A stretch of 64,000 nucleotides of DNA from Devosia sp. A8/3-2 (GCA_025452255.1 CP104974.1:310001-374000); one strand, 5' to 3'. Shown: positions 41,021 through 52,766, numbered from the stretch's first letter. Translations and numbers: made by a program. The notes: generated by a model not told the origin, from the letters alone.

Positions 41021-41704
41021 TCAGCGCGGCGCGAAGGCCGCCAGCCGGACGTGATCGAGGCTCTCCATGACGGCGATGCCGAGGGCGCGCAATTCGTCAT
41101 TGGGGTGGACCAGATCAGGCACCATGACGGTCTGCATGCCCGCCGCATGCGCCGCGCGAACGCCCGCATGGCTGTCTTCGAGCGCCAAGCATTGCGCCGG
41201 ATCCACACCCAGCCGCCGCGCCGCCGTCAGGTAAGGCTCGGGATGGGGCTTGGGATTGACCACATCGTCGCGGGTGACGACGGTCTGGAACAGATCGAGC
41301 AGACCCGCAGCGCCCAGATGGGTATGGGCGTGGGGTGTGCGCGAGGACGTGGCGACGGCAATTGGGATTTTGCGGTCAATCAGCTCGGTCAGGAATTCAC
41401 GGGCGCCCAGCTTGACCGGCACGCCGGCATGGGTACGCTCGCGCATGCTGACGCGGCAGCGTTCATCGAACAGGGTATAGGGGAAGGCCACGCCATAGGC
41501 TTCGAGCAGCAGCTGATTGGTGCGCTCATGGCTGGAGCCGACCATGGACATATGCACAGTATCGGTCATCTCGAAGCCCAGATCGGTGCAGACTTCATAG
41601 ACGATCGTCTTGAACACCGCTTCGGTATCAAGCAGCGTGCCGTCCATATCGAAGATGGCGGCCTGAAAGGGCGCGAGGCGCAGGATGTCGCTCTGGATTG
41701 TCAT
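41021..41704 (-). CDS. HAD-superfamily phosphatase (beta-phosphoglucomutase/GS1-like)
   Basis: An intact 227-aa protein. Motif I is AAIFDMDGTLLDTEAVFKTI with the nucleophile Asp. Motif II is IAVATSSRTP, the lysine region is VVNPKPHPEPYLTAARRLGV, and motif IV is CLALEDSHAGVRAAHAAGM. The inserted cap places it with subfamily I sugar-phosphate phosphatases or mutases. The substrate is not determinable. It is transcribed away from selO. Confidence 0.85.
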   Translation of the reverse strand: MTIQSDILRLAPFQAAIFDMDGTLLDTEAVFKTIVYEVCTDLGFEMTDTVHMSMVGSSHERTNQLLLEAYGVAFPYTLFDERCRVSMRERTHAGVPVKLGAREFLTELIDRKIPIAVATSSRTPHAHTHLGAAGLLDLFQTVVTRDDVVNPKPHPEPYLTAARRLGVDPAQCLALEDSHAGVRAAHAAGMQTVMVPDLVHPNDELRALGIAVMESLDHVRLAAFAPR

Positions 41705-41805
41705 TCCTCGGGATATAGGGCGATTTGCTGGCTTGCGCTAGGCGCGCAAACGAAAGGCTGGGTTGCACACTGGCGTCTGGGCGGGCCAATTGCTAGCTTT
41801 GGTCC

Positions 41806-43218
41806 ATGCCCGCATTCAAGCCAGCCACAGAACACGAAACGCTCGGCGACGCGTTCTTCGACCGTGTCGTCCCCGCAGATTTCCCCAAAACGATATTGCG
41901 CCACCGCGACCAGCGCTGGGCCGCGCGCATGGGACTGGATGGGCTCAGCGACGCCGAGTGGATCGACCATTTCGGGCGCTTTGCGCCCCTGCCCGGCTCG
42001 CTGAACCAGCCGCTGGCGCTGCGCTATCACGGCCATCAATTTCGTAGCTACAATGCCGATCTGGGCGATGGACGCGGGTTTCTGTTCGCGCAAGGCCATG
42101 ACCTCAAGGATGGCCGCCTGCTCGATTTCGGCACCAAGGGCAGCGGGGAAACGCCACGGTCGCGCGGCGGGGATGGGCGGCTGACGCTGAAAGGCGGGGT
42201 GCGCGAAGTGCTGGCCACTGAAATGCTGGAAGCTCTGGGCGTCTATACGTCCAAGAGTTTTTCGCTGATCGAGACCGGCGAAGAGCTCTATCGCGGCGAC
42301 GAACCCTCGCCGACGCGCTCTTCGGTGCTGGTCCGGCTCAGCCACAGCCATATCCGCATCGGCACGTTCCAGCGCTCGGCCTATCTCGAGGACAATGAAG
42401 CCATCGGCCAATTGGTCGACTACACCATCGCGCATTATTACCCCGAATTGGCAGACGCGCCCGATAAGCCGGCGGCCCTGCTCGAAGCCGTGGTTGCAGC
42501 TGTGGCGCGGCTGGGCGCGCAATGGATTGCCGCCGGTTTCGTGCATGGCGTGCTCAATACCGACAATATCAATGTCACCGGCGAGAGTTTCGACTATGGG
42601 CCGTGGCGGTTCCTGCCGACCTATGATCCCGATTTCACCGCCGCCTATTTCTGACGAGACCGGGCTCTATAGCTTTGGCCGCCAGCCCGACACTTTGGCC
42701 CGGAACCTGACACGGCTGGCCGAATGTCTGTTGCCGCTGTCCAGCATCGCGGCGCTGGAGCCCGCCCTCAATACGATCTGGCCGCAATTCCTGCGCCGCC
42801 CTGCCCGCCGCCATGCTGGCCCGGCTGGGGCTGCAATCGCGCGATGTGGAGAGCGACAGCGGCTTTGTCACGGCTCTATTCGGCTTCCTCAGCCAGTCGC
42901 AGGCGCCCTATGAGCAATTCTTCTTCGATTGGCGCGGCGGGGCATTGAGCGCCGAGGCGGGCGGCGGCCAGTTCGTCAGCCGCATTCTATGCTAGTGAGG
43001 CGTTCCGGCCGATTGCCGACGCATTGGAAGGCTACACCGCCACAAGCGACGTCAATCTCGATCACCCCTATTTCGCCCGAACCGGACCGCGCACCATGCT
43101 GATCGACGATGTCGAGGCGATCTGGGCGCCCATTGCCGAGCGGGATGATTGGGGCATATTTGCCCGTGCACTGGCTGAAATCGCCCAGATGCGCGATGCC
43201 TATGGCGTCGCGAGCTAG
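41806..43218 (+). CDS. selO: SelO-type protein adenylyltransferase (YdiU), three frameshifts
   Basis: A composite of about 470 aa of the pseudokinase family that AMPylates proteins. Signatures are [60 protein letters not shown], and [20 protein letters not shown] with the catalytic Asp, followed by YGPWRFL. Frameshifts are at 42652 (extra T in TTCGAC), near 42800 and near 42990. The last part reads [23 protein letters not shown] 41806 is used. It is probably cytosolic, since no signal peptide is present. Confidence 0.92.
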
Positions 43219-43230
43219 GGAGGACCCTTG

Positions 43231-43785
43231 ATGAGCCTATATGAACTCGATGGCATTGCGCCGCGGCTGGACCCCGATGTCGCTCGGATCGCGCCGACCG
43301 CCGTTCTGGTGGGCGATGTCGTGGTGGGGGCCGATGCCGGCATCTGGTTTGGCGTGGTGGCGCGTGGCGACAATGAGACCATCACCATTGGCGCCCGCAC
43401 CAATGTGCAGGACAATGCGGTGCTGCATACCGATATGGGCTTTCCGCTGACCATCGGGACCGGCTGCACCATCGGCCACAAGGCCATGCTGCATGGCTGC
43501 ACCATTGGCGACAATACCCTGATCGGCATGGGCGCCACCGTGCTCAATGGCGCCAAAATCGGCAGCAATTGCCTGATCGGGGCGGGCGCCTTGATCACCG
43601 AGGGCAAGGAGATTCCCGATGGTTCGCTCGTCGTCGGCGTGCCGGGCAAGGTGATCCGCGCGCTCGACGCGGAAGCCATTGCTGGGCTGGTTCGGTCGGC
43701 GGATGGCTATGTACGCAATGCCGGGCGCTTTGCCACCGGGCTGGCCGACGTGACGGGCCGGCCCTCCGATTTCGAGCCGGCATAG
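43231..43785 (+). CDS. Gamma-class carbonic anhydrase-like protein
   Basis: An intact 184-aa left-handed beta-helix protein of the YrdA/CaiE gamma carbonic anhydrase group. Hexapeptide repeats run from about residue 28 (GDVVVGADAGIWFGVVARGD). The metal-site histidines occur in NAVLHTDMG and CTIGHKAMLHGCTIGDNTLI. The protein ends with GVPGKVIRAL and a helix. The start is ATG 43231 behind GGGAGGACC. Catalytic activity is uncertain in this subgroup. Confidence 0.88.
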   Translation: MSLYELDGIAPRLDPDVARIAPTAVLVGDVVVGADAGIWFGVVARGDNETITIGARTNVQDNAVLHTDMGFPLTIGTGCTIGHKAMLHGCTIGDNTLIGMGATVLNGAKIGSNCLIGAGALITEGKEIPDGSLVVGVPGKVIRALDAEAIAGLVRSADGYVRNAGRFATGLADVTGRPSDFEPA

Positions 43786-43794
43786 GGGCCAGAG

Positions 43795-44560
43795 GTGAGC
43801 GACACGCAGACACGCCAGCAGGCGATCCCGGAACTGGCCCGGCTTGAAGGGCGGGTCCTTGTCGAACCATTGGCCGAGCGTTTTGCCGTTTCGGTGCAAA
43901 CCATCCGCAAGGATCTCAACCAGCTCTGCGATCAGCGCCTGCTCAAGCGCATGCATGGCGGGGCCGTGCTGCCCTCGGGCATCGAAAACCTCGAATATGA
44001 AGCGCGGCGGAACATTGCGGCGGCGGAAAAGCAGGCCATCGGCAAGGCGGCAGCCGCGCTCATTCCCAATGATGCGTCGCTGTTCATCAATATCGGCACC
44101 ACGACCGAGGCGGTGAGCCGAGCCCTGCTCGATCATTCGGGTCTCTTGGTCATCACCAACAATATCAACGTCGCCAACCGGATGCGCATCTATCCCCAAT
44201 TTGAGGTGGTGATTGCGGGCGGGGTGGTGCGCGGCAGCGATGGCGGCATTGTGGGGGAAGCCGCGGCTGGCTTTTTCTCCCAGTTCAAGGTCGACTACGC
44301 CATTATCGGGGCCTCGGCACTGGACGAAGAAGGCGCCCTGCTCGATTTCGACTATCGCGAGGTCAAGGTGGCGCAAGCCATCATCGCCAATGCGCGGCAC
44401 ATAATCTCGGTCGCTGACGCCGGCAAATTCTGGTCGCACCGCGCCGGTCCGGATCGCCGGGATCGACCAGATCGATACCTTCGTTACCGACCGCAGCCCC
44501 TCCCAGGCCTTCACCGCCCTCTGCGCGGCGGCGGGCACAATCGTGGTGGAAACCGGGTAA
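43795..44560 (+). CDS. Second DeoR/GlpR-type transcriptional regulator, one frameshift
   Basis: About 255 aa and strikingly similar to GlpR at 8837: LLKRMHGGAVLPSGIENLEY, FINIGTTTEAVSRALLDHSG, NNINVANRMRIYPQFEVVIA and LLDFDYREVKVAQAIIANAR nearly repeat that protein. The HTH reads LAERFAVSVQTIRKDLNQLC. A frameshift near 44435 separates the end, which reads IAGIDQIDTFVTDRSPSQAF and finishes VVETG at 44560. GTG 43795 follows the carbonic anhydrase stop by nine bases, so the two may be co-transcribed. No glycerol gene is adjacent. Confidence 0.85.
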
Positions 44561-44687
44561 ATACCAGCGCCAAGTTTAGCCCGCCGCTAACCACAAGACG
44601 ATAGAGCTGGCGCGGGTAAGGCAAACATAAAGGTTGTGCTGCCGAGCTCATCCTGCCCGGACAGAAGACTGGGAGGCGGATGTATCA

Positions 44688-47344
44688 GTGGTGAATTCAA
44701 CTGCGTCGCAGGACAATAGACTAAGCTGGCTGCGCCCCATTGCCGTGCCGGCAGTGATTGCGCTGATCGTGTTGATTGCTGGCGGGCTGTTCCTCGACAA
44801 GCAGACCAGCATTCTGACCCGCGAAAGATTGCGGGCGGACGTGCAGGCCGAGATTTCCTCGGTCCGCGCCAAGCTCGAAGGCAATATCAACGGCAATATC
44901 CAATTGGTGCGCGGGCTGGTATCGACCCCGGCGACCGAACCGGGGATGGATCAGGCCCGCTTTGCCGCCTTGGCATCGAGCATTTTTGCCGAGCGGAGCC
45001 AATTGCGGTTGGTGGCTGCGGCGCCGGGTCTGGTGGTCACCATGGCCTATCCGATGGCGGGCAACGAGGCGGTGATCGGGCTCGATTATGTCATCGACAT
45101 TGCCCAGCGCGATGCGGTGCTGCAGGCCCGCGACACGGGTAGGCCGGTGCTGGCGGGCCCGGTGGACCCGGTGCAGGGCGGGCAGGGCTTTATCGGACGG
45201 TTCCCGGTCTTCAGCGGCAATGGCACGGAGCGCCGTTTCTGGGGCGTGGTGTCGGCCGTGGTCGATATGGACCGCCTCTATGTCGAGAGCGGATTGCTCG
45301 CCCCCTCGCTGGGCAGCGATATTTCCATCACCCGCAGGGATGCGCGCGGCGCCAAGGGCCCGCGGTTTTTCGGACCGGACTCGGATGGGCAAGACCCGGT
45401 GGTCGCCAATGTCGTGCTGCCCTCCGGCTCTGGGAGATTGCAGCCCGGCCAAAGGGCGGCTGGACAAGCGATCCCGGCATCTGGGCGCTGCGCGGCACAT
45501 TGATTGTTGCGGGGGCGCTGATCCTGTTTCCCATTCTGATTACCGGGCGGTTGATGGGCGAGCGGCAGCTGCATATTCGCGTGCTCAAGCAACGCGAAGC
45601 CGAGCTTGACCGGCTGTCGCGCCGACTCGCCTTGGCGCTGGACAGCTCCGAGGTCGGCGTCTGGGAAATGGACATCGTGACCAAGGACTCGGTCTGGGAC
45701 GAGCGGATGAACGAGCTCTACGGCCTGCCCAATGATGGCACGCCACGTCGCCTCGAGCATTGGAATGCGGCGCTGCATCCGGCCGATTTCGCGCAGGCGC
45801 AGACCGATTTTTCCAAGGGTATTCGCAGCGGGCAGTATAAATCGGTGTTCCGCGTCACCCGGCCGGACGGCACCGTGCGCACCATCAAGACGATTGGCGC
45901 CGTCTATAGCGAGGCGGGACACAATCCCAAAATCGTCGGCATTAACTGGGACATCACCGAAGACGTTGCCCGCAGCGAGGACTTGCGGCGCACCAAGCTG
46001 TTGACCGAGGCGCGCAATCGGGAGCTGGAAGCCGCCAAGAGCCGCATCGAGCACAATGCTCTGCACGATAGCCTGACCGGGCTGCCCAATAGGCGCTATC
46101 TCGACGATATCCTTAGGGCCAATGCGGCGGGCGGCTATGGTGGCAGCGGCAGCATTGCCCTGCTGCATCTCGATCTGGACCGCTTCAAGCAGATCAACGA
46201 CACGCTGGGCCATGCGGCGGGCGATGCCATGCTGATCCATGCCAGCGCCGTGCTGCGGGCCAATTGCCGGGCCAGCGATTTCGTGGCGCGGATCGGGGGT
46301 GACGAATTCGTGGTGGTCTGCCCTGCTGCCGATGGCGATCATTATCTAGGCATGATGGCCGAGCGGATCGTGGCGCAAATGCGCAAGCCGGTGAGCTATC
46401 AGGGTCACCAATGCCGCTTCGGGGTCAGCATCGGCATTGCCGCCGAACATGGGCCCGATATCGATGTGGGCCGCCTGCTGGTCAATGCCGATATCGCGCT
46501 TTACCGCGCCAAGGGCCGGGGCCGGAACCGCTTCGAATATTTCTCCGAGGCGCTGCAGGCGGAGGTGGTGCATACCAAGCGCGTAGCCGACGAAATCCTG
46601 AGCGGGCTCGAGCGCGAGGAATTCATCGCCTTCTACCAGCCCCAGTTCGACGCGCGACCCATGACTCGGTCGGCGTGGAAGCGCTGGTGCGCTGGCGCCA
46701 TCCGGTGCTGGGCCTGCGCGCGCCTGACGCCTTTCTCGCGACGGCGGAAGACCTCAATGTCATGGCGACCATCGATCGCATCGTGCTCGAACACGCGCTG
46801 GCCGACCTCGACCGCTGGGAAAGCTCGGGCCTCAAGGTGCCGCGCTTCGGTCAATGTCTCCCACCGCCGCCTGCATGATGACGAGCTGATCGAGAGCCCG
46901 GAAAAGCTGCATATTCCGCCCGGACGGATTTCGTTCGAATTGGTGGAATCGATCTATCTCGATGAGGACGATGCGGTCATCGCGCGCAATATCGAGCAGC
47001 TCAAGGAATTGGGTATCGAGATCGAGATCGACGATTTCGGCACCGGTTACGCCTCCATTGTGTCACTGCAAAAGCTGCGCCCGGCCCGGCTCAAGATCGA
47101 CCGGCAATTGGTCGATCCGATCCTGGACGATGCCGGGCAGCGCCAATTGCTCGCCTCCATCGTCGATATCGGCAAATCCATGGGCATTGCGGTGATTGCC
47201 GAGGGCGTCGAGAGCATGGCGCATGCCGCGATCCTGACCGAACTCGGCTGCGATATCCTGCAGGGCTATGCCTTTGCCCGCCCGATGAGCCGGGATGATC
47301 TCGAGATCTTTCTGGGCGAACAGCGTTGGCGGCAGGCTTCCTGA
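44688..47344 (+). CDS. CHASE-PAS-GGDEF-EAL cyclic-di-GMP signalling protein, several frameshifts
   Basis: A composite of about 885 aa. A first helix (PIAVPAVIALIVLIAGGLFL) is followed by a periplasmic CHASE-type sensor domain (about 50-260). A second helix comes next (TLIVAGALILFPILITGRLM). A PAS/PAC domain with GVWEMDIVTK and VGINWDITEDVA leads to GGDEF with FVARIGGDEFVVVCPA and to EAL. The EAL domain has the motif VGVEALVRWRHP, EIEIDDFGTGYASIVSLQKL and LQGYAFARPM. Both catalytic motifs look intact, so synthesis and hydrolysis are both possible. Frameshifts lie near 45430, 46660 and 46850. GTG 44688 follows GGGAGG. The ligand is unknown. Confidence 0.88.
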
Positions 47345-47375
47345 GCTTTCCCGCTCCACGACTTTCCCCATCCAC

Positions 47376-47403
47376 GGCGTCATCCCCGCTTTCGCGGGAA
47401 CGA
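47376..47403. repeat. Short palindromic intergenic repeat
   Basis: CCCGC-TTTC-GCGGG (47385-47398) with flanks GTCAT and AACGAC, between the cyclic-di-GMP gene and dppF, which are convergent. The sequence resembles a widespread alphaproteobacterial intergenic palindrome; it differs in stem sequence from the copies at 18904 and 26459. Confidence 0.6.
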
Positions 47404-47420
47404 CATTGTGGTGGACGGAA

Positions 47421-48254
47421 TTAGGAGGCCAAGGCCGCCTTTTTGGCGATGCGTGCGCGGATCGATTCGACGTCGGATTTGGGCGTCGCGGCAAACAGGG
47501 TCTTGGTGTAGCTGTGCTGGGGATTGCCGAACACGTCCTCGCGGCTGCCATGTTCGACGACATCGCCGAAATACATCACCATGACCTCATCGGCAATGTA
47601 GCGCACGACGCTCAGATCATGGCTGATGAACACATAGGTCAGCCCGAACTCGTCCTGTAAATCCTTGAGCAGATTGAGAATCTGCGCCTGCACGGAAAGA
47701 TCGAGCGCCGATACCGGCTCGTCGAGCACGAGGAAGCTGGGATTGAGCATCAGCGCGCGGGCAATGGCGATGCGCTGGCGCTGGCCACCCGAGAACATGT
47801 GCGGATAGCGGTTGAAGTGCTCGGCACCCAGCCCGACCTTGAGCAGCATGGCCATGGCGCGGTCGCGCCGTTCTGCGGCCGGCATCTTGGTATTGAGCAG
47901 CAGCGGCTCGGCCAGCACGTCGCCGATCTTCTGGCGCGGATTGAGCGAGCCATAGGGGTTCTGGAACACGATCTGCACCTTCTGGCGCATTTCGTGCGTG
48001 ACGTGACCAGCATCAACCGGCTTGCCATCGATCAGGATTTCGCCCGAGGTGGGCGGGTCGATCAGCGTGATCATGCGGGCCGGGGTCGACTTGCCGCAGC
48101 CGCTTTCGCCCACCACGGCCGGGGTACGACCCTTGGCGAGTGAGAAATTGACGCCCTTGACCGCGTGCACGACCTTGGCCGGCCGCAGAAAGCCGCCGGA
48201 GGAGGTATAGTCACGCGTGAGATTGCGAACTTCGAGAACGGGTGCGCTCATCAT
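47421..48254 (-). CDS. dppF: Peptide ABC transporter ATP-binding protein DppF/OppF
   Basis: An intact 277-aa ATPase. Walker A is [20 protein letters not shown] (the usual Leu after KST is Pro). The signature is [14 protein letters not shown], Walker B is [12 protein letters not shown], and the H-loop is [18 protein letters not shown]. The oligopeptide C-terminal extension lies in [10 protein letters not shown]. The start overlaps the dppD stop. It is the last gene of a five-gene operon. Confidence 0.92.
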   Translation of the reverse strand: MMSAPVLEVRNLTRDYTSSGGFLRPAKVVHAVKGVNFSLAKGRTPAVVGESGCGKSTPARMITLIDPPTSGEILIDGKPVDAGHVTHEMRQKVQIVFQNPYGSLNPRQKIGDVLAEPLLLNTKMPAAERRDRAMAMLLKVGLGAEHFNRYPHMFSGGQRQRIAIARALMLNPSFLVLDEPVSALDLSVQAQILNLLKDLQDEFGLTYVFISHDLSVVRYIADEVMVMYFGDVVEHGSREDVFGNPQHSYTKTLFAATPKSDVESIRARIAKKAALAS

Positions 48255-49094
48255 GCCACTCCCGGCGCGGGTTCGAAGACGAAGTCGGAGACCGTGGGCA
48301 GGCGATCGCCCACCGCGTTTTCCGGCAGGGCCGAGAGCAGCGCCCGCGTGTAATTGGATTTGGGGTTTTCAAACAGGGAGAGCACGTCGGCCTCCTCCAT
48401 TTTGTGTCCCTTATATTGCACGATGACCCGATCGGCCGTTTCGGCCACGACGCCCATGTCATGGGTGATCATGATCAGGCCCATGCCATGCTCGGCCTGC
48501 AGCCGGACCAGCAGATCCAGAATCTGCTTCTGAATGGTCACGTCGAGCGCCGTGGTCGGCTCGTCGGCAATCAGCAGCTTGGGATTGCAGGAAATGGCCA
48601 TGGCGATCATGACGCGCTGGCATTGCCCACCGCTCATCTGATGCGGGTAGGCGCCAAGCCGTTCGGCCCCATCCTTGATGCCGACCAGATGCAGCAATTC
48701 CACGGCCCGTGCAGCATGGCGCGGCCATTAAGGCCCATATGCCGGCTCAGCACTTCCTCAAGCTGGAAGCCCACGGTGAAGCACGGATTTAGGCTTGCCA
48801 CCGGCTCTGGAAGATCATGGCAATGTCCTTGCCGATGATCTTGCGCTTTTCCTGCGCGGTCATAGCGAGCAGATCGAGGCCCTCAAACTCCATCTTGTCG
48901 GCGGTGACTGTGGCGGTCTTGGGCAGCAGGCCCATGACCGCGAGCATGGCCACGGACTTGCCGGAGCCCGATTCCCCCACAATGGCCAGCACTTCGCGTG
49001 CCTCGACCGAAACGTCGATGCCATCCACGGCCTTGAACAGGCCGACCGAAGTGTCGAAGGCGACGGTGAGGTTCTTGATGTCAAGCAAAGCCAT
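48251..49094 (-). CDS. dppD: Peptide ABC transporter ATP-binding protein DppD, two frameshifts
   Basis: About 281 aa. The N-terminal part has Walker [24 protein letters not shown] sequence ([20 protein letters not shown]) and Q-loop DIAMIFQ. Frameshifts near 48813 and 48715 disrupt the segment after the Q-loop (expected [16 protein letters not shown]). The C-terminal part is intact, with [44 protein letters not shown] and the C-terminal [11 protein letters not shown]. It starts at ATG 49094. Confidence 0.9.
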
Positions 49095-49098
49095 GGTG

Positions 49099-50003
49099 TC
49101 AGCTCCTCTTGAGCTTGGGATCGAGCGCGTCGCGCAGGCCGTCGCCGACCAAGTTGATGGCCAGCACCGTGATCAGGATGGCCAGACCCGGCAGGGTCAC
49201 AATCCAGGAGCGCTGCTGATGAATTCGCGGCCCTTGGCCAACATGGTGCCCCATTCGGGGGTCGGGGGTTGCGCACCCATGCCCAAAAGCCCAAAGCCGC
49301 CGCGTCCAGAATGGCATTGGAGAAGGAGAGCGTGGCCTGCACGATCAGGGGCCCCGAGCAATTGGGCAAGATGGTTATGCCCATCAGGCGAAAATGGCCG
49401 GCGCCCGCCATTCTGGCGGAGGTGACATATTCGCGGTTCTTCTCGGCCATGACCGATGCCCGGACTAGGCGGGCAAAGTGTGGCTGCAGCACCGGGGCGA
49501 TCGCCAGCATGGCATTGAGCAGCCCCGGGCCCAGAATGGCCACCAGCACCAGCGCCAGCAGCAGGGAGGGGAAGGCCGGGATGATATCCATGACCCGCAT
49601 GATGACGACGTCGACCCAGCCGCTGAAATAGCCGGCTAGCAAACCCGGGATAATGCCGACAGTGGCGGCAATGCTCACGACGACCGGGCCGATGGAGAGC
49701 GAGTAGCGCGCCGTGAATAAGGCGCGACAGGATGTCGCGGCCAACTTCATCGGTGCCCAGCAGGTAGGCGGGATTGCCGCCCATGAAGGCGGGTGGCAGC
49801 TTGTCAAAGCCGCGGAACTGCTGCTCGGGCGCATAGGGGGCAATCCATGGCGCCAGCAAGGCCAGCACAATGAATATGGCGACCACGGCGAGCCCGATTA
49901 CGGCCCCGCGGTTCATCGAGAAATAGTGCCAGAATTCGACCGGGGCCGCCCAGCGGGCGCCTTTGGAACGGGTTGGGATCGGTTTGGTGGTGTCAGTCAT
50001 CAT
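49099..50003 (-). CDS. dppC: Peptide ABC transporter permease DppC, three frameshifts
   Basis: About 301 aa. The N-terminus has GAVIGLAVVAIFIVLALLAP and LLGTDEVGRDILSRLIHGAR, the standard DppC motif. The middle is VVIMRVMDIIPAFPSLLLAL, with the EAA region REYVTSARMAGAGHFRLMGI. The corrected C-terminus reads ALGFLGMGAQPPTPEWGTML and VGDGLRDALDPKLKRS. Frameshifts lie near 49730 (dinucleotide lost), 49303 (T lost) and 49205. The start overlaps the dppB stop. Confidence 0.9.
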
Positions 50004-51006
50004 CGCACCCGAATGCGCGGGTTGATGGCCGCGTAGAGAACATCGACGATCAGATTGACCGCCATGATAATCAGCGCGATCAGCAGCAGCCCGCTCTGGA
50101 CCACGGGATAGTCGCGCTTGAGGATGGATTCGATCATCCACTTGCCGATACCGGGCCGAGGAAAGATCGTTTCCGTCAGGATGGCGCCCGCCATCAGCGC
50201 GCCCACCTGCAGACCGATCGTGGTAACCACCGGAATGAGGGCATTGCGCAGGGCATGGACGTTGACGACGCGCTTGGGCGAAAGCCCCTTGGCCCGGGCG
50301 GTGCGCACATAATCCTCGCCCAGCACTTCGAGCATGGCCGAACGGGTCTGGCGCGCGATCACGGCCAGCGGAATAGTGGCCAGCACCACGGTAGGCAGGA
50401 TCAAGTGGCGCAAGGCCGAAACGAAGGCCGGCCAATTGCCATAGAGCAGGCTATCGATGGTCATGAAGCCGGTAATCGGCCGCAGGAAGAAATTGAGCGC
50501 GATGCGGCCCGAGACCGGCGTCCAGCCCAGATAGCTGGAAAAGAACATGATCAGCAGCAGGCCCCACCAGAAAATTGGCATGGAATAGCCGGTAAGGGCC
50601 ACGCCCATCGTGCCCTGATCGAGCCAGGACCCGCGGCGGACAGCCGCCAGCACGCCAGCAGGCACGCCCACGGCGGTGGCCAGGATGATGGCGCAGAGCG
50701 CCAGTTCGACCGTGGCCGGGAACAGGGTCAGAAATTCGTTCAGCACCGGACGCTTGGTGCCCGGGGACACGCCGAAATTGCCGGTCAGCACTGGCCCAGA
50801 TAATTGAAATATTGCTGCCAGATCGGCAGGTTATAACCAAACGCTTCCTTGAGAACCTCGTAGCGCTCGGGCGTCACGCCATGCTCGCCGGCCATGGCGA
50901 GGATGGGGTCACCCGGCAGCAGCCGGACGAAGGCAAAAGCGCAGATCGAAATGCCGAGCACTGTCGGCACGATCAGGAGCAGCTTGCGGAGAATGTAGGA
51001 AATCAT
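50000..51006 (-). CDS. dppB: Peptide ABC transporter permease DppB, one frameshift
   Basis: About 335 aa. The N-terminal helix is ILRKLLLIVPTVLGISICAF followed by LLPGDPILAMAG. The EAA loop reads VLGEDYVRTARAKGLSPKRV, and the C-terminus has PGIGKWMIESILKRDYPVVQ and AINPRIRVR. A single frameshift near 50795 separates NYLGQ from LTGNFGVSPGTKRPV. The stop overlaps dppC. ATG 51006 lies 53 bases after the dppA stop. Confidence 0.92.
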
Positions 51007-51059
51007 GAACTTTTCTTGAGCGGAGGCGCCGGACCGAAGTCCGGCGCCTCCTAACCTAG

Positions 51060-52651
51060 TTATTCGGCGATGTCGACATTATCGAAGACGTGATCACCCG
51101 GGGGCTCTGCACGAAACCGATGACGCGCTTGTTCATCGGCACGAACACCTTGGAGTGGGCCGGGGTCAGGGCCGGCTCTTCAGCCTTGAAGATCACCTGT
51201 GCCTGCTCGTAGAGAGCGGTACGCTCGGCCGGGTCGGACGTGACCTTGGCCTTCTGGATCAGATCTTCGAACTCTCGGTTGCACCAGCTCGAATAGTTGG
51301 ACACGCCAATGGCCGAGCAGGAGAACAGGGTCGCAAAGAAGTTGTCCGGATCGCCATTGTCGCCGGTCCAGCCGATCTGGAACGGGCCCTTGCGGTCCTT
51401 TGCCTTGCCGCGCTCGCGGTATTCGGTCCATTCGTAGGTGACGATATTGGCTGTAACCCCGATCGCGGCCCAGTCGGCCTGGATCATTTCAGCAACGCGC
51501 TGGGCATTGGGGTTATAGGGACGGCTGACCGGCATGGCCCACAGATCGGTGGTCAGCCCGGTAACACCGGCTTCGGCGAGCAGCGCCTTGGCGCCCTCGA
51601 CGTCATAGGTGTCATCGGCGACGGCGTTATTGTACGACCACATGGTGGGCGGGATCAGGTTCTTGGCGACTGGCCGGCACCTTGGTAGACGGCGTCGACG
51701 ATGGCCTGCTTGTCGATGGCCATCGAGAGCGCCTTGCGCACCTTGACGTTGTCGAACGGGGCTTCGGTGACATTGTAGGACATGTAGCCGATATTGAGGC
51801 CTTCCTGCTCAAGCACAGTCAGGTTCTCATTGGCCTGCAGCATCGGAACGTCAGCCGGTGCCGGATAGGGGATGACGTCGCATTCACCGGCGATCAGCTT
51901 TTGCGCGCACCGACTGGTCGGGCGTGATGGCGAAAATCAGATCGTCGATCTTGGGCTTGTCGCCCCAATAGTCCGCGTTTGCGGCATAGCGGATGACCGA
52001 GTCGAGCTGATAGTCGACAAAGGTGAACGGACCGGTGCCGATCGGCTGGGTCGAAAGCAGCTCAGGCGTGCCGGCAGCAGCGAGCTGGTCGGCATATTCC
52101 TTGGAGACGATCGAGGCGAACGGCATCGCCAGATTGGCGATCATCGGCGCATTGGGCTCGCTGAGGACAAACTTGACGGTCAGGTCATCGACCTTGACGA
52201 TCTCCTTGACGTAACGCGGCATGTCCATGCCCCGGTAATAGTCCCAAGTCAGGTTGGCGAGATACGCGAAGTACGGATTGTCTTCCTTGTACTGGCGCTC
52301 GAACGAGAAGATCACGTCGTCGGCATTGAAATCACGCGTGGGCGTGAAATAGGGCTGGGTGTGGAACTTGACGCCCGCACGCAGCTTGAAGGTGATCTCG
52401 AGGCCGTCCTCGGATACTTCCCAGCTCTCGGCCGGGCCCGGTTCCACGTCGGTGCTGCCGGGGACGAACGCGGCCGAGCCGTCATACATGGTGTGCGCGG
52501 ACGCGTCGAAGTCGTTGCCACCGGTCGTCGGACCTGGATCGAAGTGAGCAGGCGAAGCTTCCGAACAGAATACCAATTGCTTGGCTCGGGCAGCGCCTGC
52601 GGCTAGCGCCAGCATGGCGGTCGCCGCCAGCAGGGTGGTCATCAATTTCAT
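51060..52651 (-). CDS. dppA: Peptide ABC transporter substrate-binding protein DppA, three or more frameshifts
   Basis: About 530 aa of the SBP_bac_5 family. A signal peptide (LMTTLLAATAMLALAAGAAR) ends near ARA-K. The mature N-terminus is LVFCSEASPAHFDPGPTTGG; then FNADDVIFSFERQYKEDNPY, STQPIGTGPFTFVDYQLDSV, NVKVRKALSMAIDKQAIVDA and SWCNREFEDLIQKAKVTSDP. Frameshifts lie near 51910, 51667 and 51108. The corrected C-terminus HVFDNVDIAE stops at 51060. ATG 52651 follows GGGAGA. It leads the dppABCDF operon. Confidence 0.92.
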
Positions 52652-52743
52652 GATTGTTGTCTCCCGAGAAAGTTTTTTGCGCATCCGGTTTGCCGGCCGG
52701 AGCTTGGGCGCCAACAAAGCGTAGAATTTGGGGGAGCGCAATG

Positions 52744-52766
52744 GGTCAGTTTGACCATTTGGTCAA
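52744..52766. promoter_or_regulatory. Operator-like array of GGTCA/TGACC half-sites
   Basis: TTGACC-ATTT-GGTCAA at 52751-52766 is a perfect 6-bp inverted repeat. A further GGTCA at 52744-52748 makes a second inverted pair with TGACC at 52752-52756. It lies in the divergent gap between dppA (minus) and the VOC gene (plus), about 95 bases from the first and 110 from the second. This looks like a GntR- or LysR-type operator; the regulator is unknown. Confidence 0.45.

Noticed and set aside
43237..44538. 433-codon open frame on the minus strand opposite the carbonic anhydrase and GlpR2 genes
   Set aside because: It spans two well-supported plus-strand genes and has a low-complexity, Gly/Arg/Asp-rich composition typical of antisense frames.
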